A stretch of 64,000 bases of DNA from Glaciimonas sp. (GCA_012927585.1 JABBOY010000006.1:62001-126000), one strand, 5' to 3'; shown: positions 16,536 to 27,350, counted from the first letter of the stretch. Notes: generated by a model from the sequence alone, not told the origin. Numbers and translations are program-made.

Positions 16536-17665
16536 TGATGAAAAAACTGAAGGTAATGACGGTTGTCGGTACGCGTCCGGAGATTATTCGCTTGTCACGT
16601 GTGATGTCAAAACTTGATGCGTATTGTGACCATGTGATTGCGCATACGGGGCAAAACTACGATTACGAATTGAATGAGATATTTTTTCAGGATTTGGAAG
16701 TCCGTAGGCCGGATCATTTCTTGAACTCTGCTGGTGCGAATGCTGCAGAAACTATCGGCAAAATAATTATTGCGGTGGATGCAGTGTTAGAACAAGAGCA
16801 ACCGGATGCAGTATTAATCTTGGGCGATACCAATAGCTGCTTGGCTGCTATTCCTGCAAAACGCCGAAAAATTCCAATTTTCCACATGGAAGCAGGTAAT
16901 CGCTGTTTTGATCAGCGCGTGCCGGAAGAGACCAATCGTAAAATCGTGGACCACACCGCTGATATCAACATGACTTACAGCGATATTGCCCGTGAATATC
17001 TTTTGCGCGAGGGATTGCTGCCGGATCGTATTATCAAGACGGGCAGCCCGATGTATGAAGTGCTCCATCACTATAAAGCGGGAATTGACGCATCCGATGC
17101 AGTCGCTCGCCTGGGGTTGGTGGAAGGAAAATATTTTGTGGTCAGCGCCCATCGTGAAGAGAATATCGATTCGGAAGTCAATTTTGCTAAGTTGATCAAT
17201 GCGCTTAATTCTGTGGCTGAGACCTACAACGAGCCGGTGATTATATCGACGCATCCGCGTACACAGAAAAAAGTAGATGCCAAAGACGTGAAATTTCATC
17301 CCCAGGTGCGTTTATTAAAGCCGCTCGGATTTAAAGATTATGTGAAGTTGCAGGCGTGTTCGCGTGCGGTGTTATCTGATAGTGGCACTATTACAGAAGA
17401 ATCATCGATTTTGAATTTTCCTGCCTTGAATATACGGGAAGCGCACGAGCGTCCTGAGGGCATGGAAGAGGCCGCGGTGATGATGACGGGTTTGGAGTCT
17501 GACCGGATTCTGCAAGGTTTGGCAATCCTTGCCGATCAATCGCGTGGCGCTGATCGTAGTTTGCGATTGATAGCGGATTACAGTATGCCGAATGTGTCCG
17601 ATAAAGTGCTGCGTATCATTCACAGTTATACAGATTATGTAAATCGTGTGGTTTGGAGAAAATGA
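16535..17665 (+). CDS. fnlC: UDP-L-FucNAc 2-epimerase (FnlC/CapG)
   Basis: A 376-residue WecB-family epimerase. VVGTRPEIIRLSRVM at the start, HTGQNYDYELNEIFF, ILGDTNSC, HMEAGNRCFDQRVPEETNRK and VSAHREENID are all family signatures. It completes UDP-L-FucNAc synthesis by C2 inversion. The start overlaps the end of fnlB by one base (TAATG); a second ATG follows directly at 16538. Confidence 0.94.
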   Translation: MMKKLKVMTVVGTRPEIIRLSRVMSKLDAYCDHVIAHTGQNYDYELNEIFFQDLEVRRPDHFLNSAGANAAETIGKIIIAVDAVLEQEQPDAVLILGDTNSCLAAIPAKRRKIPIFHMEAGNRCFDQRVPEETNRKIVDHTADINMTYSDIAREYLLREGLLPDRIIKTGSPMYEVLHHYKAGIDASDAVARLGLVEGKYFVVSAHREENIDSEVNFAKLINALNSVAETYNEPVIISTHPRTQKKVDAKDVKFHPQVRLLKPLGFKDYVKLQACSRAVLSDSGTITEESSILNFPALNIREAHERPEGMEEAAVMMTGLESDRILQGLAILADQSRGADRSLRLIADYSMPNVSDKVLRIIHSYTDYVNRVVWRK

Positions 17666-17706
17666 CTATGTGGGACGACATCCAATTCGAGCTGAAAAAT
17701 TAGCAA

Positions 17707-18996
17707 ATGAAAATTCTGATTGTTTCGCAATATTTTTGGCCTGAGAGCTTCAGGATCAACGATCTTGTATCGAATTTTTCAAAGCGTGGGCATGAAGTAA
17801 CGGTACTAACGGGCTTGCCTAATTACCCTGAAGGTATTTTGTTTCCTGCTTACAGGTCAACACCTGAGGCGTTCGATCATTATGAGGACGTTGCGGTCGT
17901 CCGGGTTCCTCATGTGCTCAGAGGTAAAGGAAAAATCGGGCTGGTGCTAAATTACCTAACCTTTTTTTTAAACGCATCATTAACTGGCGCGTGGAAGTTA
18001 AGGAAATCGCAATTTGATGTTGTCTTTGTTTACGCTGTTTCGCCGATTACAGCTGCCATTCCAGCGATTGTGCAAGGTCGCTTAAAGAACGCGAAAGTAT
18101 TTCTATGGGTACTCGACCTTTGGCCGGAAACATTGTCTGCCGTAGGTGTGGTCCGTTCCCCAAGGTTACTTAGTATTATTGGGGTTATGGTTGCATGGAT
18201 TTACAAAAGGTGCGATTACATTTTGATACAGTCGCGTGCATTTTTGGATTCGGTGAATCGGCATTGCCCGAATAACGGTACATCCAATAAAATCTTATAT
18301 TTTCCAAGTTGGGCTGAGGATGTATTCAGTCAGGGTATAGGTGCAAAACAAGATGTTGTAGTACGTGATGATCGATTGTTTACAGTCATGTTTGCAGGGA
18401 ATATCGGCGAGGCGCAGGATTTTCCAGCCATTCTGGATGCAATAGAAATACTAAAGATGAAGCATCAAATTCGATGGGTAATAATCGGTGATGGAAGATT
18501 GCGCGAATGGGTGGCCGAGCAAATTAGAAGTCGTGGTCTTGAACAATCAATTTATTTGGTTGGGCGCTTTCCCGTTGAATCTATGCCATCATTTTTCGCT
18601 TGTGCGGATGCCTTGTTAGTTACGCTAAAGACCAACGAGATTTTTGCCCGCACTATTCCGGGAAAAGTGCAAGCATATCTGGCTTCTGGTCGCCCAATCA
18701 TTGGAATGATCGATGGAGAAGCGCGAGCGGTAATCGAGGAGTCCGGTGGAGGAATGGCTTGTGCATCAGGTGCATCTACCGATCTAGCCAAAATAGTTGA
18801 TGAAATGGCTGGAATGTCGCACGAACAGCTACAACAAATGGGCTTAAAAGGCCGCCATTTCTACGAGAAATATTTTGATCGGGATACACTCTTTACGAAG
18901 CTGGAAAATTACTTTTATTTGGACATAGCTGGAATGCCGCTATCGGAGCATGCGCTTAGTGAAGATGAAATATCTGAAAAGTCTCGAAGTGAATAA
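17707..18996 (+). CDS. wbuB: L-fucosamine transferase, GT4 (WbuB-like)
   Basis: A 429-residue GT-B glycosyltransferase. MKILIVSQYFWPESFRINDL and GLPNYPEGI are very close to WbuB/WbjE-type L-FucNAc transferases, and GT4 features follow (LWVLDLWPETL, GNIGEAQDF, PGKVQAYLASGRP). The location directly after fnlABC supports UDP-L-FucNAc as donor. It adds FucNAc to the lipid-linked O-unit. The 41-bp gap to fnlC includes a short meaningless reading frame. Confidence 0.85.
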   Translation: MKILIVSQYFWPESFRINDLVSNFSKRGHEVTVLTGLPNYPEGILFPAYRSTPEAFDHYEDVAVVRVPHVLRGKGKIGLVLNYLTFFLNASLTGAWKLRKSQFDVVFVYAVSPITAAIPAIVQGRLKNAKVFLWVLDLWPETLSAVGVVRSPRLLSIIGVMVAWIYKRCDYILIQSRAFLDSVNRHCPNNGTSNKILYFPSWAEDVFSQGIGAKQDVVVRDDRLFTVMFAGNIGEAQDFPAILDAIEILKMKHQIRWVIIGDGRLREWVAEQIRSRGLEQSIYLVGRFPVESMPSFFACADALLVTLKTNEIFARTIPGKVQAYLASGRPIIGMIDGEARAVIEESGGGMACASGASTDLAKIVDEMAGMSHEQLQQMGLKGRHFYEKYFDRDTLFTKLENYFYLDIAGMPLSEHALSEDEISEKSRSE

Positions 18997-19105
18997 CTGA
19001 TACGTAGACCAAATCTATATTGCGATGGGAGTCTGTTGTCACACTGCAAGAGTCGCTTGATAAAACCGTTGCACATTTTCTTGCACATCGTTGATCGGCC
19101 TGGGT

Positions 19106-19285
19106 ATGAAAAGATTATTTGACTTTGGTTTGGCTCTATTCGCATTGCTGATTTTATTGATACCACTTTGTGTGGTGGCGGTCCTGGTTAAATTGACATC
19201 TGCTGGTCCTGTCGTCTATTGGTCCGATCGCGTCGGACGGCGGAAGAAAAATTCGATGTACATAAGATTAATGCAGAAATTTTGA
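19106..19285 (+). pseudogene. Truncated duplicate of the initiating sugar transferase
   Basis: The first 50 or so codons match the intact transferase at 21443: MKRLFDFGLALFALLILLIP, then VLVKLTSAGPVVYWSDRVGR. The frame then departs and stops after 59 codons, losing the catalytic region. The 75 bases before it also match the 3' end of the epimerase gene (21368-21432), so this is part of a copied DNA segment (19030-19250). Confidence 0.85.
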
Positions 19286-19361
19286 CTGCAATGGGGATTT
19301 AAAACAGCCATATTCTTGTTGCCCATACAAACCAGATCAGTCTCGCATTCAGGGGAATTAT

Positions 19362-19475
19362 CGGGAGTATCATGAAAAACATGACGATTTTCGCAATGAT
19401 TTATTGGCACATATAAATTAAATATCTACGTATATATTTAATCCTATATCTAATCTAGACCATGATGATTTCCAA
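19362..19475 (+). repeat. Family A repeat, copy 3, and AT-rich galE leader
   Basis: CGGGAGTATCATGAAAAACA followed by TGACGATTTTCGCAATGATT shares its first 12 bases with copy 2. AT-rich sequence without a gene follows to the galE start. Confidence 0.45.
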
Positions 19476-20501
19476 ATGAATAAAAAATTAATTCTTCTGA
19501 CTGGCGCGACTGGCTATATCGGCTCTCACACATGGTGTGCTTTGCTGGCTGCCGGTTATGATGTAATTGGCTTGGATAATCTGTGTAATAGCTCAGTGAA
19601 GGTGCTTGATCGCATTGCGAAGATTACGCTGCAGACGCCTAACTTTGTTGAGGGCGATGTGCGGGATGCGGCTTTGCTTGATGTTCTTTTCTTGCAAAAC
19701 AATATCAGTGCGGTAATTCACTTTGCTGCATTAAAGGCTGTTGGTGAATCAGTACAAAATCCGCTTGATTATTATGATAATAATTTAAACGGCTTGATGA
19801 CTTTGAATAGGGCAATGCAGCAACATAGCGTGAAGACATTTATATTTAGTTCTTCCGCAACAGTCTATGGCGATCCGCATGCGGTGCCGATAATCGAAAA
19901 CTTTCCCTTGTCAGCGACTAATCCATACGGTCAGACCAAGCTTATGAGTGAACAAATTCTGCGCGATCTGGAGAAATCGGATAATAGCTGGCGCATTGGA
20001 TATTTGCGTTATTTCAATCCGGTTGGTGCGCATGAAAGCGGTTTGATTGGAGAGGACCCCGGTGGCGTGCCGAATAATCTGATGCCGTATGTAGCGCAGG
20101 TGGCGATTGGCAAGCTCGATAAGTTGCGTGTCTATGGCGGCGATTATCCAACGCCAGATGGGACAGGTGTGCGCGATTACATTCATGTGATGGATTTGGC
20201 ACAGGGACATGTCGCTGCTCTTTTGCACCTGTTTAATAAGGGCGATTCGTTCACAGTTAATCTCGGTACTGGGCGAGGTTATAGCGTATTGGAAGTGATA
20301 GCAGCTTATGCAAAGGCAAGTGGCAAATTCATTCCGTATGACATTGGTACAAGACGCGCGGGTGATATTGCCGCCTGTTATGCGCAGCCATTGTTGGCGG
20401 CAGAGTTACTAGGCTGGCGTGCGACTAGGGGATTGGATGATATGTGTACAGATTCCTGGCGCTGGCAGAGCTTGAATCCGAATGGATTTAACGATGCCTA
20501 A
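19476..20501 (+). CDS. galE: UDP-glucose 4-epimerase
   Basis: A 341-residue GalE. LLTGATGYIGSHTWCALLAA is the NAD loop, HFAALKAVGESV, FSSSATVYGDP and PYGQTKLMSEQI (Ser/Tyr/Lys catalytic set) follow, then RYFNPVGAHESG and GDYPTPDGTGVRDYIHV. It interconverts UDP-Glc and UDP-Gal; some relatives also act on the N-acetyl forms. It overlaps the next epimerase gene by 8 bases. It lies inside the segment bracketed by the partial duplication. Confidence 0.94.
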   Translation: MNKKLILLTGATGYIGSHTWCALLAAGYDVIGLDNLCNSSVKVLDRIAKITLQTPNFVEGDVRDAALLDVLFLQNNISAVIHFAALKAVGESVQNPLDYYDNNLNGLMTLNRAMQQHSVKTFIFSSSATVYGDPHAVPIIENFPLSATNPYGQTKLMSEQILRDLEKSDNSWRIGYLRYFNPVGAHESGLIGEDPGGVPNNLMPYVAQVAIGKLDKLRVYGGDYPTPDGTGVRDYIHVMDLAQGHVAALLHLFNKGDSFTVNLGTGRGYSVLEVIAAYAKASGKFIPYDIGTRRAGDIAACYAQPLLAAELLGWRATRGLDDMCTDSWRWQSLNPNGFNDA

Positions 20502-21432
20502 AATACTGGTAACGGGTTCCAACGGCTTTGTCGGCAGAGCGCTTTGTGAGACGTTATTAAAGAAAGAAATTGATGTTATTGCGACAGTGCGCACAAAGTC
20601 TCGTAATAATGAATTCTCAATAGGCAATTTGTCGGCATCTACAGATTGGTTGCCTGCTCTTGTCGGATGCAGTGCAGTCCTTCATTTGGCGGCACGTGTC
20701 CATGTAATGAATGACAAGAATGCCGACCCACTGGCAGCTTTTCGCGCTGTTAATGTGGATGCAACAATGAATTTGGCACGGCAAGCAGTAATAGCTGACG
20801 TCAAGCGTTTTGTATTTGTCAGTAGCGTCAAGGTCAATGGCGAGGAAACGACTGAGAAGCCTTTTACCGCTTTTGATGCGCCTGCACCGCTTGACCCTTA
20901 TGGGCAATCGAAGCTTGAAGCGGAAATTGCACTTATGGAGTTATCGCGTATTACTGGTCTTGAGGTCGTTATCATTCGCCCGCCATTGGTGTATGGCCCA
21001 GGCGTGCGTGCAAACTTTCTGAAGTTAATGCAGTTAGTAAAAATGGGTGTGCCGCTGCCCTTGGGTGCTATCCATAATCGTAGAAGTATGGTGGCCTTGG
21101 ATAATCTGGTTGATTTGCTGATTACCTGCACGCATCATCCTGCCGCAGCCGGCCAGACGTTTATGGTGTCGGACGATAATGATGTGAGCATTTCAGAATT
21201 GCTCCAGATGCTTGCGGATACCATGAGAAAGCGTTCTTTATTATTGCCTGTTCCTGCCAGGATAATTGCAGTCGCCGCAGCATTGTTAGGTAAATCCGCA
21301 GTGGCAAACCGGTTATTAGGTTCGTTGCAAGTGGACACTAACCATACCAAGTCAACATTGGGGTGGCAGCCTGTCGTCACACTGCAAGAATCTCTTGATA
21401 AAACCATTGCATATTTTCTTGCGCATCATTGA
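20494..21432 (+). CDS. NAD-dependent sugar epimerase/dehydratase (WbpV-like)
   Basis: A 312-residue SDR. KILVTGSNGFVGRALCETLL is the cofactor loop, LHLAARVHVM and FVSSVKVNGE follow, and DPYGQSKLEAE gives the catalytic Tyr/Lys. This type precedes the initiating transferase and WbpM in several Pseudomonas and beta-proteobacterial O-antigen loci and is thought to act on UDP-GlcNAc-derived sugars (4-epimerase or 4-keto reductase). The ATG at 20494 is preferred to that at 20482. The exact reaction is not decidable from sequence. Confidence 0.82.
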   Translation: MPKILVTGSNGFVGRALCETLLKKEIDVIATVRTKSRNNEFSIGNLSASTDWLPALVGCSAVLHLAARVHVMNDKNADPLAAFRAVNVDATMNLARQAVIADVKRFVFVSSVKVNGEETTEKPFTAFDAPAPLDPYGQSKLEAEIALMELSRITGLEVVIIRPPLVYGPGVRANFLKLMQLVKMGVPLPLGAIHNRRSMVALDNLVDLLITCTHHPAAAGQTFMVSDDNDVSISELLQMLADTMRKRSLLLPVPARIIAVAAALLGKSAVANRLLGSLQVDTNHTKSTLGWQPVVTLQESLDKTIAYFLAHH

Positions 21433-21442
21433 TCGGTTCGGA

Positions 21443-22003
21443 ATGAAAAGAGTATTTGATTTTGGTTTGGCTTTATGCGCGACGCTGATTTTATTGATAC
21501 CACTTGGTTTGGTGGCGGTATTGGTTAAATTGACCTCTGTTGGTTCTATCGTCTATTGGTCCGATCGCGTCGGGCGACATAACAAAATTTTCAAAATGCC
21601 GAAATTTCGGACCATGCGGGTTGATACTCCAGCTGTGGCCACGCATCTTTTATCGAACCCAAAGCAGTTTTTGACGCCTGTGGGTTCTTTTTTGCGTAAA
21701 TCGAGTCTGGATGAATTGCCGCAGCTTTGGAGTATCTTCAAAGGCGATATGAGTTTTGTTGGCCCGCGTCCGGCTTTGTTTAATCAGGATGATTTGGTGG
21801 CGTTGCGCACGCAATATGGTGTTGATAAAGTGTTGCCGGGGTTGACCGGCTGGGCGCAGATCAATGGCCGGGATGAATTGCCTATTGCGGATAAGGTCAA
21901 ACTGGATGCCGATTATGTGGTTCAGCAAACATTTTGGCTGGATGTGAAGATACTATTTTTGACATTTTTGAAGGTGGTGCGGCGGGATGGGGTGACGCAT
22001 TGA
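21443..22003 (+). CDS. Initiating undecaprenyl-phosphate sugar-1-P transferase (PglC-like)
   Basis: A 186-residue monotopic phosphoglycosyl transferase. An N-terminal membrane-entering helix (FGLALCATLILLIPLGLVAV) is followed by the catalytic domain: KFRTMRVDT, SSLDELPQLWSIFKGDMSFV (Asp-Glu dyad in LDELPQ), GPRPAL and PGLTGWAQINGRD. It transfers a UDP-sugar-1-phosphate to undecaprenyl phosphate to start each O-unit. It lacks the multi-helix N-terminal part of WcaJ/WbaP. It follows the epimerase gene by 10 bp; a truncated copy is at 19106. Confidence 0.92.
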   Translation: MKRVFDFGLALCATLILLIPLGLVAVLVKLTSVGSIVYWSDRVGRHNKIFKMPKFRTMRVDTPAVATHLLSNPKQFLTPVGSFLRKSSLDELPQLWSIFKGDMSFVGPRPALFNQDDLVALRTQYGVDKVLPGLTGWAQINGRDELPIADKVKLDADYVVQQTFWLDVKILFLTFLKVVRRDGVTH

Positions 22004-22172
22004 GGTCGTTGATTTTGGCGGAACTGCGCGCTATTAGGTGCTGGACGGAGCGGAGTGTGATCGCGCCCGGGTGCGCTCGACCGAGGGGTTAATGTTCGTG
22101 GCTTTTAAAGGCTCTCATGCGTTTGTCGAAAGGGCGTTTTTACGGTGTGCGTTTTATTAGGATTGGTCATCA

Positions 22173-24134
22173 ATGTTGAAGTCACTATTGGATATTTCCC
22201 GTTTTCACAAACAGCTCATCGCTGCGTTGATGGATCTGTTTTGTTTGCCATTGACATTTGGCGTCGCGGTCTGGTTGCGTTATGACAGTTTTAATATTGC
22301 AATTTTACAGCAGTACGTTTGGCTAATTCTTGCAGTTCCTCTAATTTCGATTCCGATTTTTATCAAGTTAGGTTTGTATCGCGCGGTTATTCGGTTTATC
22401 GATCACAAGATTGTGTATGTGGCGGTGATTGGGGTAACGTTGTCGGTTGTGGCGCTGCTCTCTTTAGCGGCATTTGCCACGCACATGATTGGGCTGTCGC
22501 GCGGGGTGTTCGGTATTTACTGGGTGAGCGCGATCCTGTATGTCGCTGCCAGCCGGCTTGTGGCGCGTAGTTATTTTGTCCACGCCACCGGTACTGCCGG
22601 TGGCACGCTGGTGGCAATCTATGGCGCAGGCAGTGCCGGCAATCAACTGGCCAATGCCTTGAAGCATACAGGCGATTTTCGGCCCGTGGCTTTTATCGAT
22701 GACAACCAAGAGCTGCGGGGCGCAATGGTAGCCGGCATCAAAGTGCATGCGTTCGATGCCTTGCCCCAGTTGATTATGGAGCGGAAAATAAAGGAGGTTC
22801 TGCTGGCGATGCCGTCACTAACCAAAGTGCAGCAGAAGCGTATTCTGGAACGGCTGGCACCGCTCAAAGTGAAGATCAAGGTGACTCCGCCGCTTAAGGA
22901 TATGGTCAACGGCATGGGCACATTGCGGCTCCAGGATGTGCGCGAGATCGAGATCGAAGATTTGCTCGGGCGTGACCAGGTGGAGCCGGATCCTAGGCTG
23001 ATTGCCGCGTGCATCACTGGCAAATCGGTGATGGTGAGCGGCGCCGGTGGCTCAATCGGCTCGGAATTGTGCCGGCAGATACTGCGCCACCAGCCCGCCA
23101 GGCTGATTTTGCTGGAGTTGTCGGAGTTTGCGCTGTATTCCATCGAGCAAGAGTTGCGTTTGTTGCAAAAGGTGCTGGGCAGCACAGCAGAACTGATGCC
23201 TTTTCTCGGCTCGGTGCTGGAGAGTGAAAAGTGCCAGCGCATCATGCGCACTTTTGCGGTGGAGACGGTTTATCATGCGGCCGCTTACAAGCATGTACCG
23301 CTGGTCGAACATAATCCGATCGAAGGAATTCGCAATAACGTCTTTGGTACGCTCAGTATTGCGCAGGCGGCGATGATCGTCGGGGTGAAGAATTTTGTGC
23401 TGATTTCGACCGATAAGGCCGTGCGCCCGACCAATGTGATGGGTGCCACCAAACGTTTATCGGAGCTGGTTTTGCAGGCATTTTCCCGGCAGCAATACGC
23501 GAAGTTGCACCATGCACAACCGCATACGCGCTTTTGCATGGTGCGCTTTGGCAATGTGTTGGGTTCGTCGGGCTCGGTGGTGCCGCTGTTTCGTAAGCAG
23601 ATCATGGCGGGGGGGCCGATTACGCTGACTCACCCGGAGATCACACGTTATTTCATGACCATCCCGGAAGCGGCGCAATTAGTGTTGCAGGCCGGTTCGA
23701 TGGGTGAAGGCGGGGATGTCTTTGTGCTGGATATGGGGGAGCCGGTCAAGATCATCGACCTGGCCAAGCAGATGGTGCGTTTAAGCGGGCTAGAGGTCAA
23801 AAGTGAAGCGACCCCGGAAGGTACGATTGAGCTGGTTCACGTCGGTCTGCGCCCGGGCGAAAAATTGTATGAAGAATTGCTGATCGGCGATAACGTCGAA
23901 GGCACCGATCATCCATTGATCATGCGCGCGCAAGAAGCAGAAATCCCGTGGCTAGAGTTGCAAGGACTGTTGCAGGAATTGGGACATGCCTGCGAACGAT
24001 TTGATTTTGAAGAGGTTCGAGCCGTTTTGCAACGCGCAGTGGCTGAATATGCGCCGCAGTGCGGTATCGAAGATTTGTTGTGGCGCGAAAAGAATAAGTC
24101 AGCGACAGTGCCTGTAGCTGTGATGTTGCATTAA
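22173..24134 (+). CDS. wbpM: WbpM/CapD-like membrane UDP-sugar 4,6-dehydratase
   Basis: A 653-residue protein. Residues 1-140 hold four membrane helices; a Rossmann CoA-binding-like domain follows (VAIYGAGSAGNQLANAL). The C-terminal SDR domain has VMVSGAGGSIGSELCRQIL, HAAAYKHVPLVEHNP, ISTDKAVRPTNVMGATKRLS and GLRPGEKLYEELL. As in WbpM the catalytic Tyr is replaced (NVMGATK). It makes UDP-4-keto-6-deoxy-GlcNAc for QuiNAc/FucNAc-type sugars. It is the last gene of the cluster. Confidence 0.93.
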   Translation: MLKSLLDISRFHKQLIAALMDLFCLPLTFGVAVWLRYDSFNIAILQQYVWLILAVPLISIPIFIKLGLYRAVIRFIDHKIVYVAVIGVTLSVVALLSLAAFATHMIGLSRGVFGIYWVSAILYVAASRLVARSYFVHATGTAGGTLVAIYGAGSAGNQLANALKHTGDFRPVAFIDDNQELRGAMVAGIKVHAFDALPQLIMERKIKEVLLAMPSLTKVQQKRILERLAPLKVKIKVTPPLKDMVNGMGTLRLQDVREIEIEDLLGRDQVEPDPRLIAACITGKSVMVSGAGGSIGSELCRQILRHQPARLILLELSEFALYSIEQELRLLQKVLGSTAELMPFLGSVLESEKCQRIMRTFAVETVYHAAAYKHVPLVEHNPIEGIRNNVFGTLSIAQAAMIVGVKNFVLISTDKAVRPTNVMGATKRLSELVLQAFSRQQYAKLHHAQPHTRFCMVRFGNVLGSSGSVVPLFRKQIMAGGPITLTHPEITRYFMTIPEAAQLVLQAGSMGEGGDVFVLDMGEPVKIIDLAKQMVRLSGLEVKSEATPEGTIELVHVGLRPGEKLYEELLIGDNVEGTDHPLIMRAQEAEIPWLELQGLLQELGHACERFDFEEVRAVLQRAVAEYAPQCGIEDLLWREKNKSATVPVAVMLH

Positions 24135-25227
24135 GACAAGTTTGCGGTTTGGTAAGAAGTCGGCGTGGTTTTTTTATAAGGGTGTGGTTGATTACAGTGT
24201 TGGTCAAGCTTGGATAATGCAGTTAATAACGTCATAAATACCACCATCACTTCCGTGCACTCGGAAATCCTGAGGCGGGTTGTTTCACGATATGCTCATG
24301 CAGATAGCACACGCAAGATTTTCTGTTGAATCAATTTTATCCCCCATGCACAAATAAATGATAAGTAAATATAGTTATAATTATTTGGTCCGCAGCGAAA
24401 GAATTTAGGAATGATACAAAAAATCTTCTTGCTCAAAAAATGATTTAATCAGGAGGAGAAGTGTTTTTAAATATACAATCCAGACATGGCCGAAAGAAAT
24501 GTAGTTCACAATTCAATTGGCTATAATTTTATTTGGTATCCGCAAATTACGATTCAAGTGTGATTAAAATTTATCTGTCAGGTTTGTGGACGACTGTTTG
24601 TCCCACTCTGGCTGATTGTGATGGCTGCTGGGTTGGCGAACATTTTCGGAATAACGGAGCGGGCAGTTTGTATGTGGCAAGATATATGAGATCCGGTTTA
24701 TTTCAAATTGACTTAGAAATCACTCTGCCGAGCCATTAGCGATTTTCTGCATCCATAACAGGAGAATGGTTTGCGAAATATATGCAAGGTAGAAAAATGG
24801 ATTCATCTGATGGCATTAATGATTTGTGCAGCGCCTTCGTTTTGCGTCCAAAGATTGTAAAATCGGCTTGTCTATTTACTAAAGAATCCGGATGATGAGA
24901 TCGTAAAGAAATGTGCAATACGATCACGATGAACAACCAAAACGGGATTAACGGGTACTTTGAAAAATGCCGTTTTATTGCCTGTCAGGTCTTATTCGCC
25001 GGATCATCCGCGCGTGCAACACTGGTATTGGTTGGCAGCCTGATGTTTGGATTATTTTTATCGATGGTATTGCCGTTCGGCAGCAATTGTTGGCGCGAGA
25101 ATCAAAACAAAGTATACGGCTGAGCATTGCTCATAGAAAATTAATTGCCCATATCGTCTGAACCCGGATGAATTGGCTATAGGAACACAGTTGTGAATGT
25201 GGTTGCAGTATTTTTCAAGGAGACATA
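24135..25227. other. 1.1-kb region without an intact gene
   Basis: No convincing reading frame is found. At 24590-24700 one frame reads PLWLIVMAAGLANIFGITER followed by AVCMWQDI and a stop, which looks like the end of a membrane protein without its beginning. At 24911-25161 two overlapping frames give short unmatched peptides. Base composition is AT-rich and the region looks like eroded coding DNA at the right edge of the O-antigen island. No terminator for wbpM is obvious. Confidence 0.45.
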
Positions 25228-25548
25228 ATGGATTTATCAAAGCTGTCAATTGCTGAATTGCATGCGCTGCAAGACCAGATCGTAAGAGCGTTGAAAGAAC
25301 GCGGGCAGGTCGAACGAGCCAAGGCGCGTGAACAGATTATGGCGATTGCACAAGGCGTGGGCATTCCGCTCAACGAATTAATGGGCGCTCAGGTGCGCGT
25401 AGCCAAGACTGCTCCAATGACGAAGGTTGCGGTTCGTTATCGGCACCCTGCCGATGCTTCCCTGCAATGGACCGGTCGGGGGCGCCAGCCGAAGTGGGTG
25501 CATGAGTGGCTTGCATCGGGTCAATCGTTGGATGCGTTGAAGGTATAA
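25228..25548 (+). CDS. H-NS family nucleoid protein
   Basis: A 106-residue H-NS-like protein. An N-terminal coiled-coil oligomerisation helix (about residues 1-45: LSKLSIAELHALQDQIVRAL) leads by a linker to a C-terminal DNA-binding domain with YRHPADASLQWTGRGRQPKW, whose RGRQP is the AT-hook-like minor-groove motif of beta-proteobacterial H-NS. AAGGAGA sits upstream. Such proteins silence AT-rich acquired DNA, and this gene lies next to the AT-rich O-antigen cluster. It ends 13 bp before the phosphomannomutase gene. Confidence 0.9.
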   Translation: MDLSKLSIAELHALQDQIVRALKERGQVERAKAREQIMAIAQGVGIPLNELMGAQVRVAKTAPMTKVAVRYRHPADASLQWTGRGRQPKWVHEWLASGQSLDALKV

Positions 25549-25561
25549 GGATCAGGTGAAT

Positions 25562-26938
<1,377 letters not shown>

Positions 26939-27027
26939 TGGGCAGCATAGGTCAGTGACCGGTGATGTTTCGCCCGGGCCGGTAGATGTCGGACCTGAGT
27001 GCCACTCCTGTGGTGGTGTCGTTGATA

Positions 27028-27048
27028 TGTAGTCACGACGCGACTACA
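27028..27048 (+). promoter_or_regulatory. Probable DinJ/YafQ operator
   Basis: TGTAGTC-N7-GACTACA is an inverted repeat 36 bp upstream of the antitoxin start, the usual place for autoregulation by RelB/DinJ antitoxins. Confidence 0.55.
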
Positions 27049-27083
27049 ATCTAACTTCAAAAACTGTTTATAGGAAAATTGCC

Positions 27084-27350
27084 ATGAGTACCGCTGACAC
27101 CTATGTTCGCGCTCGCATTGATACCGAAACCAAGGAACGCGCCGCCGAGGCGCTGGCGGCAATGGGCTTATCCATCTCGGATGCCATTCGCTTGCTGATG
27201 CTGCGTATAGCGGATGAGCGCCGTTTGCCCTTCGATGTAAAAGTGCCAAACGTCACCACTTGCAAGGCCATTGCTGAACTTGAGGCAGGCAAAGGCAAGA
27301 GCTTCAACAGCGTCGATGCGCTGATGGCGGACTTGAATGCGGACGATTGA
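27084..27350 (+). CDS. dinJ: RelB/DinJ family antitoxin
   Basis: An 88-residue antitoxin. The N-terminal ribbon-helix-helix is visible: YVRARIDTETKERAAEALAA then MGLSISDAIRLLMLRIAD. The C-terminal part should neutralise the YafQ toxin. It overlaps the toxin gene by 14 bases, so synthesis is coupled. The pair separates the phosphohexomutase from waaC, suggesting insertion. Confidence 0.92.
   Translation: MSTADTYVRARIDTETKERAAEALAAMGLSISDAIRLLMLRIADERRLPFDVKVPNVTTCKAIAELEAGKGKSFNSVDALMADLNADD

Noticed and set aside
24911-25161. Two overlapping 64-70 residue frames ahead of the H-NS gene
   Set aside because: No ribosome site, no recognisable family, and the two frames overlap each other in eroded AT-rich DNA.
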